9,956 nt of DNA from Verrucomicrobiota bacterium (GTDB lineage Bacteria; Verrucomicrobiota; Verrucomicrobiia; Chthoniobacterales; JAFAMB01): NCBI GenBank assembly GCA_019242435.1, contig JAFAVN010000200.1:1-9956 (forward strand), in the 5' to 3' direction. The position numbers and the translations under genes were made by a program. The notes beneath the pieces were generated by a model, which had not been told where the DNA came from, did not search any database, and saw nothing but the letters and a program-made list of their open reading frames with translations. Every line of letters starts with the position of its first letter. The stretch's first letter is position 1. This document shows positions 1 to 8,300 of this stretch, one piece after another.

Positions 1-511
1 TCGTACGCCGGCTAATAAACAAACTGACTACCCAAACCGCCATGATAAGCTCCGCTAACCAGATCGAAAAAGCAGAGTAGGCAGGAAACTCCAACCATTC
101 TCTACCGGTGCTGCCTCCCCCTAAAACCGCCCAGACACCCGCGATAAGCCCCACGTTCCAAATCAGCGCGGCTAGCAATGGAATAAACCCGCCCGTGAAA
201 GGATTATTCGCCAACCGATTTAAGATCCAGATGGCAACCCCTACGCCAGTCATTGACGCCCATCCATAGACTAACAAATCCATTGCCACGGGATAAACCC
301 GCCCGTAGGTCAACCAAGGGATATCTGGAAATACCCAGGAGACAAACGGATCGACCGCTTGAAAAACCGACAGCAACCAAAGCGCTGCCCCGATCAGCAG
401 CCAAAACAGCCCGGATATAAAGAACAATAGAATCGGCCCTCGCAGAACGGAACCCGTGTCCAAATCCCGGCGAGTAAGCTTTGATCCGGTCGTTTGGTTA
501 GGAGCAGACAT
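1..511 (-). CDS. cbb3-type (CcoN-like) heme-copper oxidase subunit I, N-terminal part, cut by window edge
   Basis: An open frame runs from the ATG at 509-511 to the left edge (170 codons) without a stop. By recalled comparison it follows CcoN of cbb3 oxidases: a first membrane helix at about residues 27-50, then WLTYGRVYP (66-74, CcoN has W-x-SFGRLRP), further helices at about 79-98, 107-128 and 144-166, and GREWLEFP (about 136-143, like CcoN KEYAELEW). The protein should be the catalytic, O2-reducing membrane subunit that receives electrons from the upstream ACIII. Oddities: residue 76 is Ala where CcoN has the low-spin heme ligand His, and the visible part contains no His at all. The start overlaps the upstream gene by 14 nt, and a pyrimidine repeat fills the position of a ribosome binding site. 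The catalytic His/Tyr residues lie outside the window, so family membership rests on the N-terminus. A nitric-oxide-reductase-like or non-canonical relative is possible. Confidence 0.75.
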   Translation of the reverse strand, partial: MSAPNQTTGSKLTRRDLDTGSVLRGPILLFFISGLFWLLIGAALWLLSVFQAVDPFVSWVFPDIPWLTYGRVYPVAMDLLVYGWASMTGVGVAIWILNRLANNPFTGGFIPLLAALIWNVGLIAGVWAVLGGGSTGREWLEFPAYSAFSIWLAELIMAVWVVSLFISRRT

Positions 512-1388
512 AAGGTGAGAGGTGAGAAGCGAGAGGCGAGAAGTGAGAGGTCGAACGCGCGGGAACGAGCGAGAAGGATGCTCCAAGTTTGTGAGCCAGC
601 GACAACGATTCACACCGCGCCCTAGGGGACGGGTGTTCGACTGCCAGGGTTGCAGGCACTGCGTGCCTGGCTACCATCGACTCGGCCCGCCGGGACAGGA
701 AAGTTTGGTCACCTGATCCTATGATGAATTCCGGGCCTAACACCTGCGCCTTATCATCGTTCACAGCGTTCCCGTTCGTCCTCGCGCGTTCCCGCTCGTT
801 CCCGGTCACGCCGGGCGACGGGGAAGGACTTGGGGTTGGAGAAGACTCTAATCGCGGTGAAGGAGAAGCCTCTGGCGCGGGCGAACTGGCCGGCGATGCC
901 GCAGGACTCGGGCTGGCCGCTGGCGCGGGCGAACTGACTGGCGGTGCGGCAGGACTCGGACTGGCTGCCGGCGTGGGCGAACTGGCCGTTGGCGCCGCAG
1001 GACTCGAACTGGTTGATGGTTGTTTCGCTGCCGGAGATGCCGCCGGTGAAGGCGATGGGCTCGCCGCCGGCGGATTAATTGGACCTGCCGGATGCGGACG
1101 GTTTCCTGCTAGATCGTTTACCACTAACTGCATCGCCCGGTTAATTGGAATGCCGACAATCTGTTTTGATTTATCAATCCAATGATAGGTAGTCAGTATC
1201 TTCTGGTTGTCGGAGTTAACTGCCGTCAGAGTTTTCAGCCGCTCCTCCCGTTTTTGCTCATCTATCGTTGGGATCGTCTGCCTCTGCAGATATACCAGCC
1301 AGGCAAATCCTGAGAAAGCTCCTAACAACACCAACGTCGCGATGATTGTCAGTGCGGAAATTTTCTTGGGTTCGACAGTTCCAGACAT
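498..1388 (-). CDS. single-span membrane protein of the ACIII/oxidase cluster with Pro/Ala/Ser-rich tail
   Basis: The 296-residue protein starts four bases after the actF stop. It has one hydrophobic segment at residues 12-34 (probably N-in), then a charged, helix-prone stretch (about 41-66) and a short conserved-looking motif with YHWIDK (68-73) and IPINRAM (80-86). From memory, Y-x-W-x-D ... IPI-x-RAM proteins are common beside ACIII and cytochrome oxidase genes, but their function is not known to me. Residues about 105-192 are a flexible Pro/Ala/Ser tract, partly built from a 48-bp tandem repeat. Residues 197-296 look unrelated to a folded domain. They begin with NERERARTNG and are encoded by repeat-rich DNA containing hairpins and a 7-bp satellite, so the ancestral protein may have ended near residue 196. 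The gene overlaps the next start codon by 14 nt. Whether it is an ACIII ActG counterpart or an oxidase accessory subunit cannot be decided here. Confidence 0.75.
   Translation of the reverse strand: MSGTVEPKKISALTIIATLVLLGAFSGFAWLVYLQRQTIPTIDEQKREERLKTLTAVNSDNQKILTTYHWIDKSKQIVGIPINRAMQLVVNDLAGNRPHPAGPINPPAASPSPSPAASPAAKQPSTSSSPAAPTASSPTPAASPSPAAPPVSSPAPAASPSPAASPASSPAPEASPSPRLESSPTPSPSPSPGVTGNERERARTNGNAVNDDKAQVLGPEFIIGSGDQTFLSRRAESMVARHAVPATLAVEHPSPRARCESLSLAHKLGASFSLVPARSTSHFSPLASHLSPYVCS
514..548. repeat. perfect five-copy 7-bp tandem repeat (RGYGAGA) at the oxidase start
   Basis: On the plus strand five consecutive heptamers read GGTGAGA, GGTGAGA, AGCGAGA, GGCGAGA and AGTGAGA, followed by a partial GGT. 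On the coding strand this is a TCTC-rich pyrimidine tract ending three bases before the ATG of the CcoN-like gene, and it lies inside the overlapping upstream reading frame (residues about 281-292). It leaves no purine-rich ribosome binding site for the oxidase. Confidence 0.85.
653..669. repeat. perfect 7-bp stem hairpin CAGGCAC-TGC-GTGCCTG
   Basis: CAGGCAC (653-659) pairs with GTGCCTG (663-669) across a three-base loop. It sits inside a coding frame with no T-run after it on either strand, so it looks like part of a REP-like repeat rather than a terminator. Confidence 0.6.
871..1016. repeat. 48-bp tandem repeat, about three copies, coding for the Pro/Ala/Ser tract
   Basis: Landmarks recur every 48 bases: TGGCGCGGGC at 873 and 921, GAACT at 883, 931 and 979, and AGGACTCG at 903, 951 and 999. 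Each unit encodes 16 residues of the type SSPAPAASPSPAASPA. Because 48 is a multiple of three, gain or loss of a unit keeps the frame and only changes linker length. Confidence 0.8.
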
Positions 1389-1392
1389 GACA

Positions 1393-2628
1393 TCAATTGC
1401 TTAGCTTGAGTGACTCTAACAATCGCGGGTCTCGGGCGGGAAACAGGCAAACGTTACCCAAAGTTTTTAAGAAAATGAAAGCGAGCGGACAACCGATCGC
1501 GAAGATGGATAACACATCGAGAACACTGATTTGGAACCCCTCACGATGCAGGACTGGCATCACCGTGATAAAGGTGTCAAGCAGATGCATGCAAAGCACC
1601 CAAACAGAGATAAACGCGAGGTAACTCCGGTTACGCTTTGTGTACCAGAATAACAGATAGAGAAAAGGAACAAAAAAGCGCCCAACGACCATTGCGGTGC
1701 TGAGAATGTTCCAGGATTCAACGTTACGAAGCAGGAACCATTCGGTCTCTTCCGGAATATTTCCGTACCAGATCAACATGTATTGACCGAAGCCGATGTA
1801 CCCCCAGAAGATCGAAAAACAGAATAGGAGCTTACCCATACAATGGTAATGCTCTTCGTTGATAAAACCTAAGTAACCAGACTTCTGGAGGCCGAACACC
1901 ACCAGGATAATGAGGGCCATGCTGGCCCCGGCCGATCCGGCAAAAATATAGACGCCCCACATCGTGGACGCCCATTTGTAATCCAGCGATGCCATCCAAT
2001 CGAATCCCATCCACGTTGTGCAAGCCGCCCACAAGATGATGCCGGGGAACGAAACGCCGCGCATCTGGATCGAACGAGCTGGGTCTCCGTCCCGGTCTTG
2101 TCTAACCGAGACGTTGCGGAAATAAAGCGCGCCGGCGCTGAAAAGAGCAAAGTAAAGCACTGCCCGAACCCAGAAGAACGGGAACGGCACCGTACCAAAA
2201 TGCATCCTAAAATAAGGCAACTTCAGCTTCAGCGCTGGGTCAATGTGGGGCTGATTAATTGCCGTGACCCATTTCCAGAGGTCGCTCCGGAAAAGGAACA
2301 GCGGGATGAAGAACAGCACCATCCAAGGCAACAATGCGGCCAGATTTTCCATCTGTCGCCGAACGACAATCCCCCAGCCTGAATCGGTGGAGTGATGGAG
2401 CAGAATCCAGAACAGGCAACCGATCAGGATCGTGAAAAAATAATTGAAAGCGAAGAGCCAGGAGAAAACAAATTGCCGACGCAAGTCACTTCCGGCAGGA
2501 GCAATGACCCCGATCAATAACACCGCGACCAACGAGACGATTCCGACCGTCATGAGCGCTAACAGAAACCGACTTATTCCCTTCGATTGGAAGTTCTCCG
2601 GCGCGGGAACGTGGGCAAAGTTACTCAC
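1393..2628 (-). CDS. actF: ACIII membrane subunit ActF (NrfD/PsrC-like)
   Basis: ActF is the second large integral membrane subunit of Alternative Complex III, distantly related to ActC and to NrfD/PsrC, with about ten transmembrane helices expected. The sequence is strongly hydrophobic through most of its length, with recognisable family stretches such as FSWLFAFNYFFTILIG near the N-terminus, ARSIQMRGVSFPG and WIL/WNILS segments later. I chose the GTG at 2626-2628 (411 residues). It overlaps the actE stop as GTGA and has a GGAGG ribosome binding site seven bases upstream (2636-2640). The longer frame from 2727 would add 33 polar residues lying entirely inside actE and is unlikely. The next gene follows after four bases. 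In solved ACIII structures ActF packs against ActC in the membrane; quinol oxidation is assigned to ActC rather than ActF. Confidence 0.9.
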   Translation of the reverse strand: MSNFAHVPAPENFQSKGISRFLLALMTVGIVSLVAVLLIGVIAPAGSDLRRQFVFSWLFAFNYFFTILIGCLFWILLHHSTDSGWGIVVRRQMENLAALLPWMVLFFIPLFLFRSDLWKWVTAINQPHIDPALKLKLPYFRMHFGTVPFPFFWVRAVLYFALFSAGALYFRNVSVRQDRDGDPARSIQMRGVSFPGIILWAACTTWMGFDWMASLDYKWASTMWGVYIFAGSAGASMALIILVVFGLQKSGYLGFINEEHYHCMGKLLFCFSIFWGYIGFGQYMLIWYGNIPEETEWFLLRNVESWNILSTAMVVGRFFVPFLYLLFWYTKRNRSYLAFISVWVLCMHLLDTFITVMPVLHREGFQISVLDVLSIFAIGCPLAFIFLKTLGNVCLFPARDPRLLESLKLSN

Positions 2629-3311
2629 TTTTGAGCCTCCAAAGCTGGACGTTGATTTTCGGGCACATCCTTGATAGTTGCATACTGACTTCGTTGCAAA
2701 GCCCGGATATAGGCGACTATCGCCCACCGATCTTTAACGGTTACTTTGTCGCCGTATGCCATCATTGTGTTGTGACCGTGGGTGATGGTGTCGAAAATCT
2801 CGCCATCGGCCATTTGGCGGTATTTATCCTGATGATAATTTGCGATGCTCAGTAGGCCGTATTTCGAGGTAATGCCGTTACCCGAACCGGTTGCACCGTG
2901 ACAAACCGCACAATTGATTTGGAACACTTCTTGTCCGCGTGACAATAGATCGGCGCTGACCGGCACTGGAAGACCTGTTCCCCAATTCGTCCCCATTTTT
3001 CCGGTGTTATAATAATCGGTTCCCGCCGTGAACTCCCCCAACGGCGACCTGATATCATCAGGCACTTCAGAGTTCTGGAATGGATGCCCCGGAATATCAT
3101 AACCCAGGGGGACTGTTCCGGGGACAGGCTGTCTGGACCCACTGCCATCCGCAAAAAAATCACTTGGCTTCTGGTATTTGATCTTCGACTGCCGTTTCAT
3201 GTCACTAAAGAACTCGATTGGCGGCGCCGTGCGCTTTTCACCGCGTGTGCCGAGCAAGGCAAACGCGACGACGCTAAGCAGCCCGAATCCAATCAAAAAG
3301 TTCTTAATCAT
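2625..3311 (-). CDS. actE: ACIII monoheme cytochrome c subunit ActE
   Basis: The 228-residue protein has an N-terminal hydrophobic segment (about 3-21) and a single class-I cytochrome c domain. The heme c attachment motif CAVCH lies at 134-138 and is followed by GATGSGNG. The likely axial methionine is M183 or M184 in HNTMMAYGDKV. In ACIII, ActE is a periplasmic monoheme subunit beside pentaheme ActA and probably helps deliver electrons to the oxidase or a soluble carrier. No lipobox cysteine follows the hydrophobic segment (LLGTRGEK), so anchoring here would be by an uncleaved helix, or the protein would be released after signal cleavage. The ATG overlaps the end of actD by 8 nt (ATGATTAA) with no good ribosome binding site, suggesting translational coupling. 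The TGA stop overlaps the actF GTG. Confidence 0.92.
   Translation of the reverse strand: MIKNFLIGFGLLSVVAFALLGTRGEKRTAPPIEFFSDMKRQSKIKYQKPSDFFADGSGSRQPVPGTVPLGYDIPGHPFQNSEVPDDIRSPLGEFTAGTDYYNTGKMGTNWGTGLPVPVSADLLSRGQEVFQINCAVCHGATGSGNGITSKYGLLSIANYHQDKYRQMADGEIFDTITHGHNTMMAYGDKVTVKDRWAIVAYIRALQRSQYATIKDVPENQRPALEAQK
2636..2640 (-). promoter_or_regulatory. ribosome binding site that fixes the actF GTG start
   Basis: Minus-strand GGAGG followed by CTCAAAA and then GTG. The seven-base spacing is ideal, and the GTG overlaps the actE TGA by four bases. This supports the 411-residue ActF over the 33-residue longer frame that begins inside actE. Confidence 0.8.
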
Positions 3312-3864
3312 TTTCGTATATCAGGGTTACATCCTTCCCTCCTATCCCGGTCAGGAACTCCTGGGTTCCGGTCTCGGAGAACCGGGGATCTACCGCTTCG
3401 ATCACAAGGAAGAACGCATCCCGCGTTACCCGTCGGAACGGTGCATAAGTAAACAGCGGATGATGGTAACGAGGTTGGCGGTTAAGGATGAAAACCCCGA
3501 AGAAAGCGGTGAAAGCGGAAAACAGAATTGTCAGCTCGAACATGATCGGGAAAAAAGCAGGGACAGTATAAAAGTCGACCGGCTTCCCATGCACAATCAG
3601 AGGATAAAGAAATGAGGAAGGAATGTATTCGAGCAACACCGCTGTGGTAAATCCAGTAAACCCACCCCAAAAAATGATGTACCCCAAATATGACTTTCCC
3701 AGACCCATCGCGTTGTTCATCCCGTGAATAGGAAAAGGCGAATGGACATCCCAAAAACGGTAGCCTTTATCCCGGACGTGCTCTGCTGCGTGATATAACT
3801 CAGCCGCAGATCCGAACTCTGCAATCACAGCAAAAGGTTGATGTTTAGCGGCGGCCGCAGTCAT
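3304..3864 (-). CDS. actD: ACIII membrane subunit ActD (DUF3341)
   Basis: The 186-residue protein matches the ActD/DUF3341 family. An N-terminal soluble domain (FAVIAEFGSAAELYHAAEHV) resembles a ferredoxin-like fold. It is followed by the family signature WDVHSPFPIHGMNNAMG at 38-54, and then two membrane helices at about 58-79 and 100-126 joined by a short loop. The C-terminal part (about 130-186) is soluble. In ACIII structures ActD is a peripheral two-helix subunit that stabilises the membrane part; it binds no cofactor. The ATG overlaps the actC stop as ATGA and has GGAG seven bases upstream. The length is normal for the family. Confidence 0.92.
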   Translation of the reverse strand: MTAAAAKHQPFAVIAEFGSAAELYHAAEHVRDKGYRFWDVHSPFPIHGMNNAMGLGKSYLGYIIFWGGFTGFTTAVLLEYIPSSFLYPLIVHGKPVDFYTVPAFFPIMFELTILFSAFTAFFGVFILNRQPRYHHPLFTYAPFRRVTRDAFFLVIEAVDPRFSETGTQEFLTGIGGKDVTLIYEND

Positions 3865-5309
3865 GCATGTGCTCCAGTAATGCCCTCTGACCCAGTAGCC
3901 GAGATCGGCTGAGGCGGATGGTAATGCGGATCCGCTTCCGGCAGAACCGTTCGAACCTCAGACATCGCAATCATCGGCAGGAATCGTATAAACAGGAGGA
4001 AGAGAGTTACGAAAATTCCGATCGTACCGACAAAGGTCCAGATATCGACCCAGGTCGGATAATACATCCCCCAACTCGAGGGTAGGAAATCGCGATGCAG
4101 CGCGATAACGAAGATGCTGAACCGCTCGAACCACATGCCCGCATTGACGCACATAGCGACGAAATAGACCGTGATTAGATTCCGGCGGAAGGCTCGCACC
4201 CAGAAAAGCTGCGGTACAACCACGTTGCAAGTGAACATACACCAACCACCCCACCACATCGGGCCAAAGTACCGGTTAAGAAAAGCGAAACGCTCGTAGG
4301 GATTCGCGCCGTAATAGGCGACGAAGAACTCCATAACATAGGCGTAACCAACCATTGAGCCGGTCAGCAGAATGATCTTGCACATCACATCTATGTGATT
4401 CCAGGTGATCACATCGTGCAGCTTGTAGATCGATCGAGCCGGGATGAGCAACGTCAATACCATGGCGAAGCCGCCAAAAATCGCTCCGGCCACAAAGTAA
4501 GGTGGGAAAATGGTAGTGTGCCACGCCGGCAAAATCGATGTAGCGAAGTCGAAGGAGACCGTCGAGTGGACCGACAACACCAGGGGGGTGGAAATACCAG
4601 CCAGTACTAAGTAAGCCATCTCCCAATGACGCCACTGACGGTTCCCGCCTCTCCAACCGAGCGCCAGGATAGTGTATGCCACCTTTCCTACTTTACTCTT
4701 AGCGCGATCGCGCATCGTACCGAGGTCCGGAACTAACCCCAAGAACCAGAACAAAACCGAGACGGTGAAATAGGTAGAAACAGCAAAGACGTCCCACATG
4801 AGCGGGCTGCGGAAATTCGGCCAGATCCAGTTGGGCACTGGTACGGGAGCGAGAAACCACGCCATCCAGACTCTACCCACATGGATACCCGGGAAAATCG
4901 CGGCACACATCACCGCAAAAAGAGTCATCGCTTCCGAGGAGCGGTTAATCGCGGTCCGCCATTTTTGCCGGCACAGATGGAGGATCGCTGAAATCAGCGT
5001 GCCCGCGTGACCGATTCCAATCCAAAAGACGAAATTAGTGATACCGAACGCCCAGCCAACCGGGATGTTATTGCCCCAGACACCGACACCGGTAAACAGC
5101 AGATAAAAGATACAGAAGACGCCAAACGCACCTATAGACCCGGTGATCGCAATCGTGATGTACCACCAGAGCGGAGTTTTGGCTTCCGGGATACCCGCAA
5201 TCACATCCGTGATCCAGGCCATTGAACGGTTGTTTTCCACCAAGGGCGGCCGGGGCATACGTTCCTCGAAAGGAACCATGTTCGGGGCGGAGACTTGAGT
5301 TTCGGCCAT
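3861..5309 (-). CDS. actC: ACIII quinol-oxidising membrane subunit ActC (NrfD/PsrC family)
   Basis: The 482-residue polytopic protein belongs to the NrfD/PsrC family, with about ten predicted helices. The first is at roughly 47-72, and the conserved WIGIGHAGTLISAILHL stretch lies at about 96-112. ActC carries the periplasm-facing quinol site of ACIII and contacts the Fe-S part of ActB. The first 45 residues are polar and cytoplasmic, as usual for the family, with IAGIPEAKTPLWWY leading into helix 1. The start overlaps the actB stop by one base (TAATG) and has GGAGG nine bases upstream (5319-5323), so the start is well supported. The protein is full length and ends with a short polar tail after a late helix (about 415-440). 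Confidence 0.95.
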   Translation of the reverse strand: MAETQVSAPNMVPFEERMPRPPLVENNRSMAWITDVIAGIPEAKTPLWWYITIAITGSIGAFGVFCIFYLLFTGVGVWGNNIPVGWAFGITNFVFWIGIGHAGTLISAILHLCRQKWRTAINRSSEAMTLFAVMCAAIFPGIHVGRVWMAWFLAPVPVPNWIWPNFRSPLMWDVFAVSTYFTVSVLFWFLGLVPDLGTMRDRAKSKVGKVAYTILALGWRGGNRQWRHWEMAYLVLAGISTPLVLSVHSTVSFDFATSILPAWHTTIFPPYFVAGAIFGGFAMVLTLLIPARSIYKLHDVITWNHIDVMCKIILLTGSMVGYAYVMEFFVAYYGANPYERFAFLNRYFGPMWWGGWCMFTCNVVVPQLFWVRAFRRNLITVYFVAMCVNAGMWFERFSIFVIALHRDFLPSSWGMYYPTWVDIWTFVGTIGIFVTLFLLFIRFLPMIAMSEVRTVLPEADPHYHPPQPISATGSEGITGAHA

Positions 5310-8300
5310 TATCCGTTTCCTCCGGTTCGGTCGTTTGCTCGTTCGACGCTCGGCATTGGGACGCGTTCGTTTACCCTCGCTCCCGCTCGTTCATGCTCGT
5401 ATTCCAGGAACTTCTGGTATTGATACCCGCCGTGCTCAGTGTTGATCTTGCCAATCTTCGCTGACCCCGGCATTCTTGGGTTCGGGTTTCGCAACCGAGC
5501 CAGGTAACTGGTGCGGGTCTGGACATTGAGATACTCAAGCAGATGATAATTCTGGGGCGCGGTCCTCAGGCGTGACACCTGGCTGGCAGGATCGTTGATA
5601 TCGCCGAAAACAATTGCTTCGACCGGGCAAACCTCCTGGCAAGCCGATCTGACGGTATCTGTTGGCAGTGTGAGGTCACCGGTGACACCCGCTTTAATTT
5701 TCTGGGAGATCTTGGCCGTTTCAATCCGCTGGACGCAATACGTGCATTTTTCCATCACTCCACGCGACCGGACTGTCACGTTGGGGTTCTTTTGCAGTTT
5801 CGAGATCTCGTCCATTCCCCAAGGCGTCAGTGGACCAAGGATTAATGTCTGTTTTCCTTCAAATCCGGGCAGACCGTGTTCGATTTTGTCCGTAATCGAG
5901 CGATCATTGTAATTAAAGAAATTGAACCGCCTGACTTTGAACGGGCAGTTATTCGAACAATAACGCGTGCCGATACAACGGTTATAGACCATTACATTCA
6001 ACCCTTCCTCGCTGTGAACCGTGGCGTTAACGGGACAAACCGTTTCACAGGGCGCGTTCTCGCAATGCTGGCAGGCCATCGGCTGAACGACCATCTCCGG
6101 ATCTTCGTCGAGGCGCGGATTGCTCACATCACCGTCTGCGCTCGAGAAGTAACGATCGATCCGCATCCAATGCATTTCGCGTCCTCGCTCCACCTGATCC
6201 TTACCTACGATGGGAATATTGTTTTCAGCCTGACAGGCTACGAGGCAGGCAGAACAACCTATGCAGGTGTTGAGATCAATCACCATCCCCCACTGGTTTG
6301 GTGCGTTGAGCGGCGGATGGGAGTACAAGGAAATATTCGGTTCCAGCTCCGCATCCGTCCACATCTTCTTGGGAAACGCAGGGTTCCGCTGGAAATCCTC
6401 GAGTGTGCCTTCGCGGATAATCGCCCGGCCCTCCATACTATGATGCAGTTGGGTACGATTCAGTTTATAGCCGTCGGCCTGCAGCAATCTCACCTTCACC
6501 CCGGTCGCTACGTACGAAGCTGTCGTAGTGCGCAGTCGGTAAGCGTTGAACCCGGTCCCTTGCCCTACTGCCCCGATGCGCTCACGACCATAGCCGAGCG
6601 AAAGCGAGAGCGAATAATCCGCGTGACCCGGGGAGAGCAAAACTGCGGCTGTCAGTTTTCGATCGCCGATAGTGACCTCGATTAGATCCGCTTCGCCCAA
6701 ACCGAGAGCCTTGGCCGTTGTGGTGCTCATCTGCACACCATTATCCCAGGTCAGTTTGGTAATTGGATCGGGCATTTCCTGCAGCCAACCGTTGTTGGTA
6801 TAACGCCCATCCTCAACTTTGTAGTCGCCCGGAAAAACCATCTCCATGGCATTCGCACTCACTGGTCCCGGCAGTTCGCCGACGGCTTGGACTAACGTTG
6901 TGACCTTGTCCCGACCCAACCTCGCTTGACTCGCTGCGTATGCACTATCTGGTGTATAGCCACGTCTTAATAGCGCAGTCCACGCCTCCTCGAAATCACC
7001 GGTCCCGGCAAACTGTTTGAAGGTTTCGCGAACGGCATCGAGACCGGCTGGAGCACCCGCCAGCTTCACGAGAACATCCAGTTGGGACCAACCGCCGAAT
7101 AGCGGCAATATCATCGGTTGAATCGGAAGATAAGTTCCGTTGGGCGCGCGTTGATCCCCCCAAGCCTCAAGAAAATGAGCTTCCGGGATCTGCCAAAGCG
7201 TGCCGGGTGCGGTTTCATCTTCGTAGTAACCGAGCCGGATCACCTCTGGAACTTTCTTCTGGACCTGTTCCATCCACTGGAGATCGTCGGGCGCCGTGAA
7301 TCCTTGATTACTAGCTAAAATAAAGAGACGCTTGATGGAACCTCCCTTTACGTCATTGGCTAGATCCTGGATAGAGCCGCCGTGAATCCGAGGAGCTGTA
7401 AGGACGCGGATAGTTGAACCAAACGCGCCCAGAGCATCGTTAATCGCGTGGATTAACGCCTGGATTGAGGTTGGATAGCGATTACCCACCACGACGATGG
7501 CCTTGCCTTTGTGAGCCACCAGGTCTTTAGCGCATTCAGTAAGCCAAGCATCATTCGTGACCGGAGCAGGTTTGAGTGGCCCCACGATTCCAGCCAGCGT
7601 GTGGTCCCCGGTGAACTCGGCGATTTTCTGAGCTAGAACTGCGGCAAATGACGGAATCGCCGATGCCGGATATCGGAGCCTGTGATCGGCCATTCCGCCG
7701 GTGATCGTGTACCGATTCTCAACCGAGTAGAGTCGGTTCACTTTGTCGACGGCACCGCGAACCCGGCGACGGTCACTGAACGCTTTGAGTTCCTCTAAGG
7801 TCCCCTCGAGCCCGAGAAAATCGGCATCCAGGGATAAAATAATGTCTGCTTCCGTGAAATCGGGGCGAAGCCGAACGTCCGCGCCAAACAATGCATCTAC
7901 CGTGCTGTTTATATTTTCGCTGCCCAGCGGGTCATCGTAATACACCTGCGCTTTCGGAAACTGCTGTTTAATCAGGTTGAGGACTCGATCCCGGGTCGGC
8001 GACCATTGCGGATCCAACAACAACGCCAATCCTTCACCGCCGGTTGATTGAGATTCAGTGCGGACCTTCTTCAGGTACGCATCACACTTTTGATCGGTCG
8101 TCTCATTGCCGTTCTCCCTGAAAGCACGGGCGCGATCCGGATCGTACAGATTAAGAATTGCTGCCTGAGCAAATACGTCCGTACCGCCATTGTAACCGGG
8201 CACCAAGGGATTGCCCTCTAGCTTGGTCGGCCTCCCCTCGAAGGTGGTGGCAATGAGCGGCATTCCGCCGAAGCGGCGGGGCATTGAGGTGGTATAAAGG

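Larger units (their letters stand above)
512..803. repeat. probable inserted repeat segment forming the 3' end of the single-span protein gene
   Basis: This segment differs from the rest of the operon. It has the 7-bp satellite at one end, GGGAACGAGCG at 561-571 and its inverted copy CGCTCGTTCCC at 793-803. Between them are imperfect and perfect hairpins (611-637, 653-669). The protein it encodes (residues 197-292) has no domain character. I read it as a non-coding repeat element that became the C-terminus of the upstream gene. There is no transposase and no clear target duplication, so the element boundaries are a guess. Confidence 0.45.

Noticed and set aside
183..306. 14-base direct repeat ATAAACCCGCCCGT at 183-196 and 293-306
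   Set aside because: The copies lie in different frames of the oxidase gene and encode unrelated residues; most likely coincidence.
514..1016. CRISPR array
   Set aside because: The repeats are contiguous 7-bp and 48-bp tandem units inside a coding frame, without unique spacers or cas genes.
721..1185. 154-codon plus-strand open frame rich in Gly/Ala/Leu
   Set aside because: It is the antisense of the 48-bp repeat and Pro/Ala/Ser tract; GC-rich repeats keep several frames open. No ribosome binding site or family character.
2629..2727. 33-residue N-terminal extension of ActF
   Set aside because: It lies inside actE and precedes a GTG with an ideal ribosome binding site and stop/start overlap; the extension is polar and unlike the family.
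5876..6685. 269-codon plus-strand open frame
   Set aside because: It lies wholly antisense to the Fe-S domain of actB, whose cysteine motifs are intact, so it is a shadow frame.
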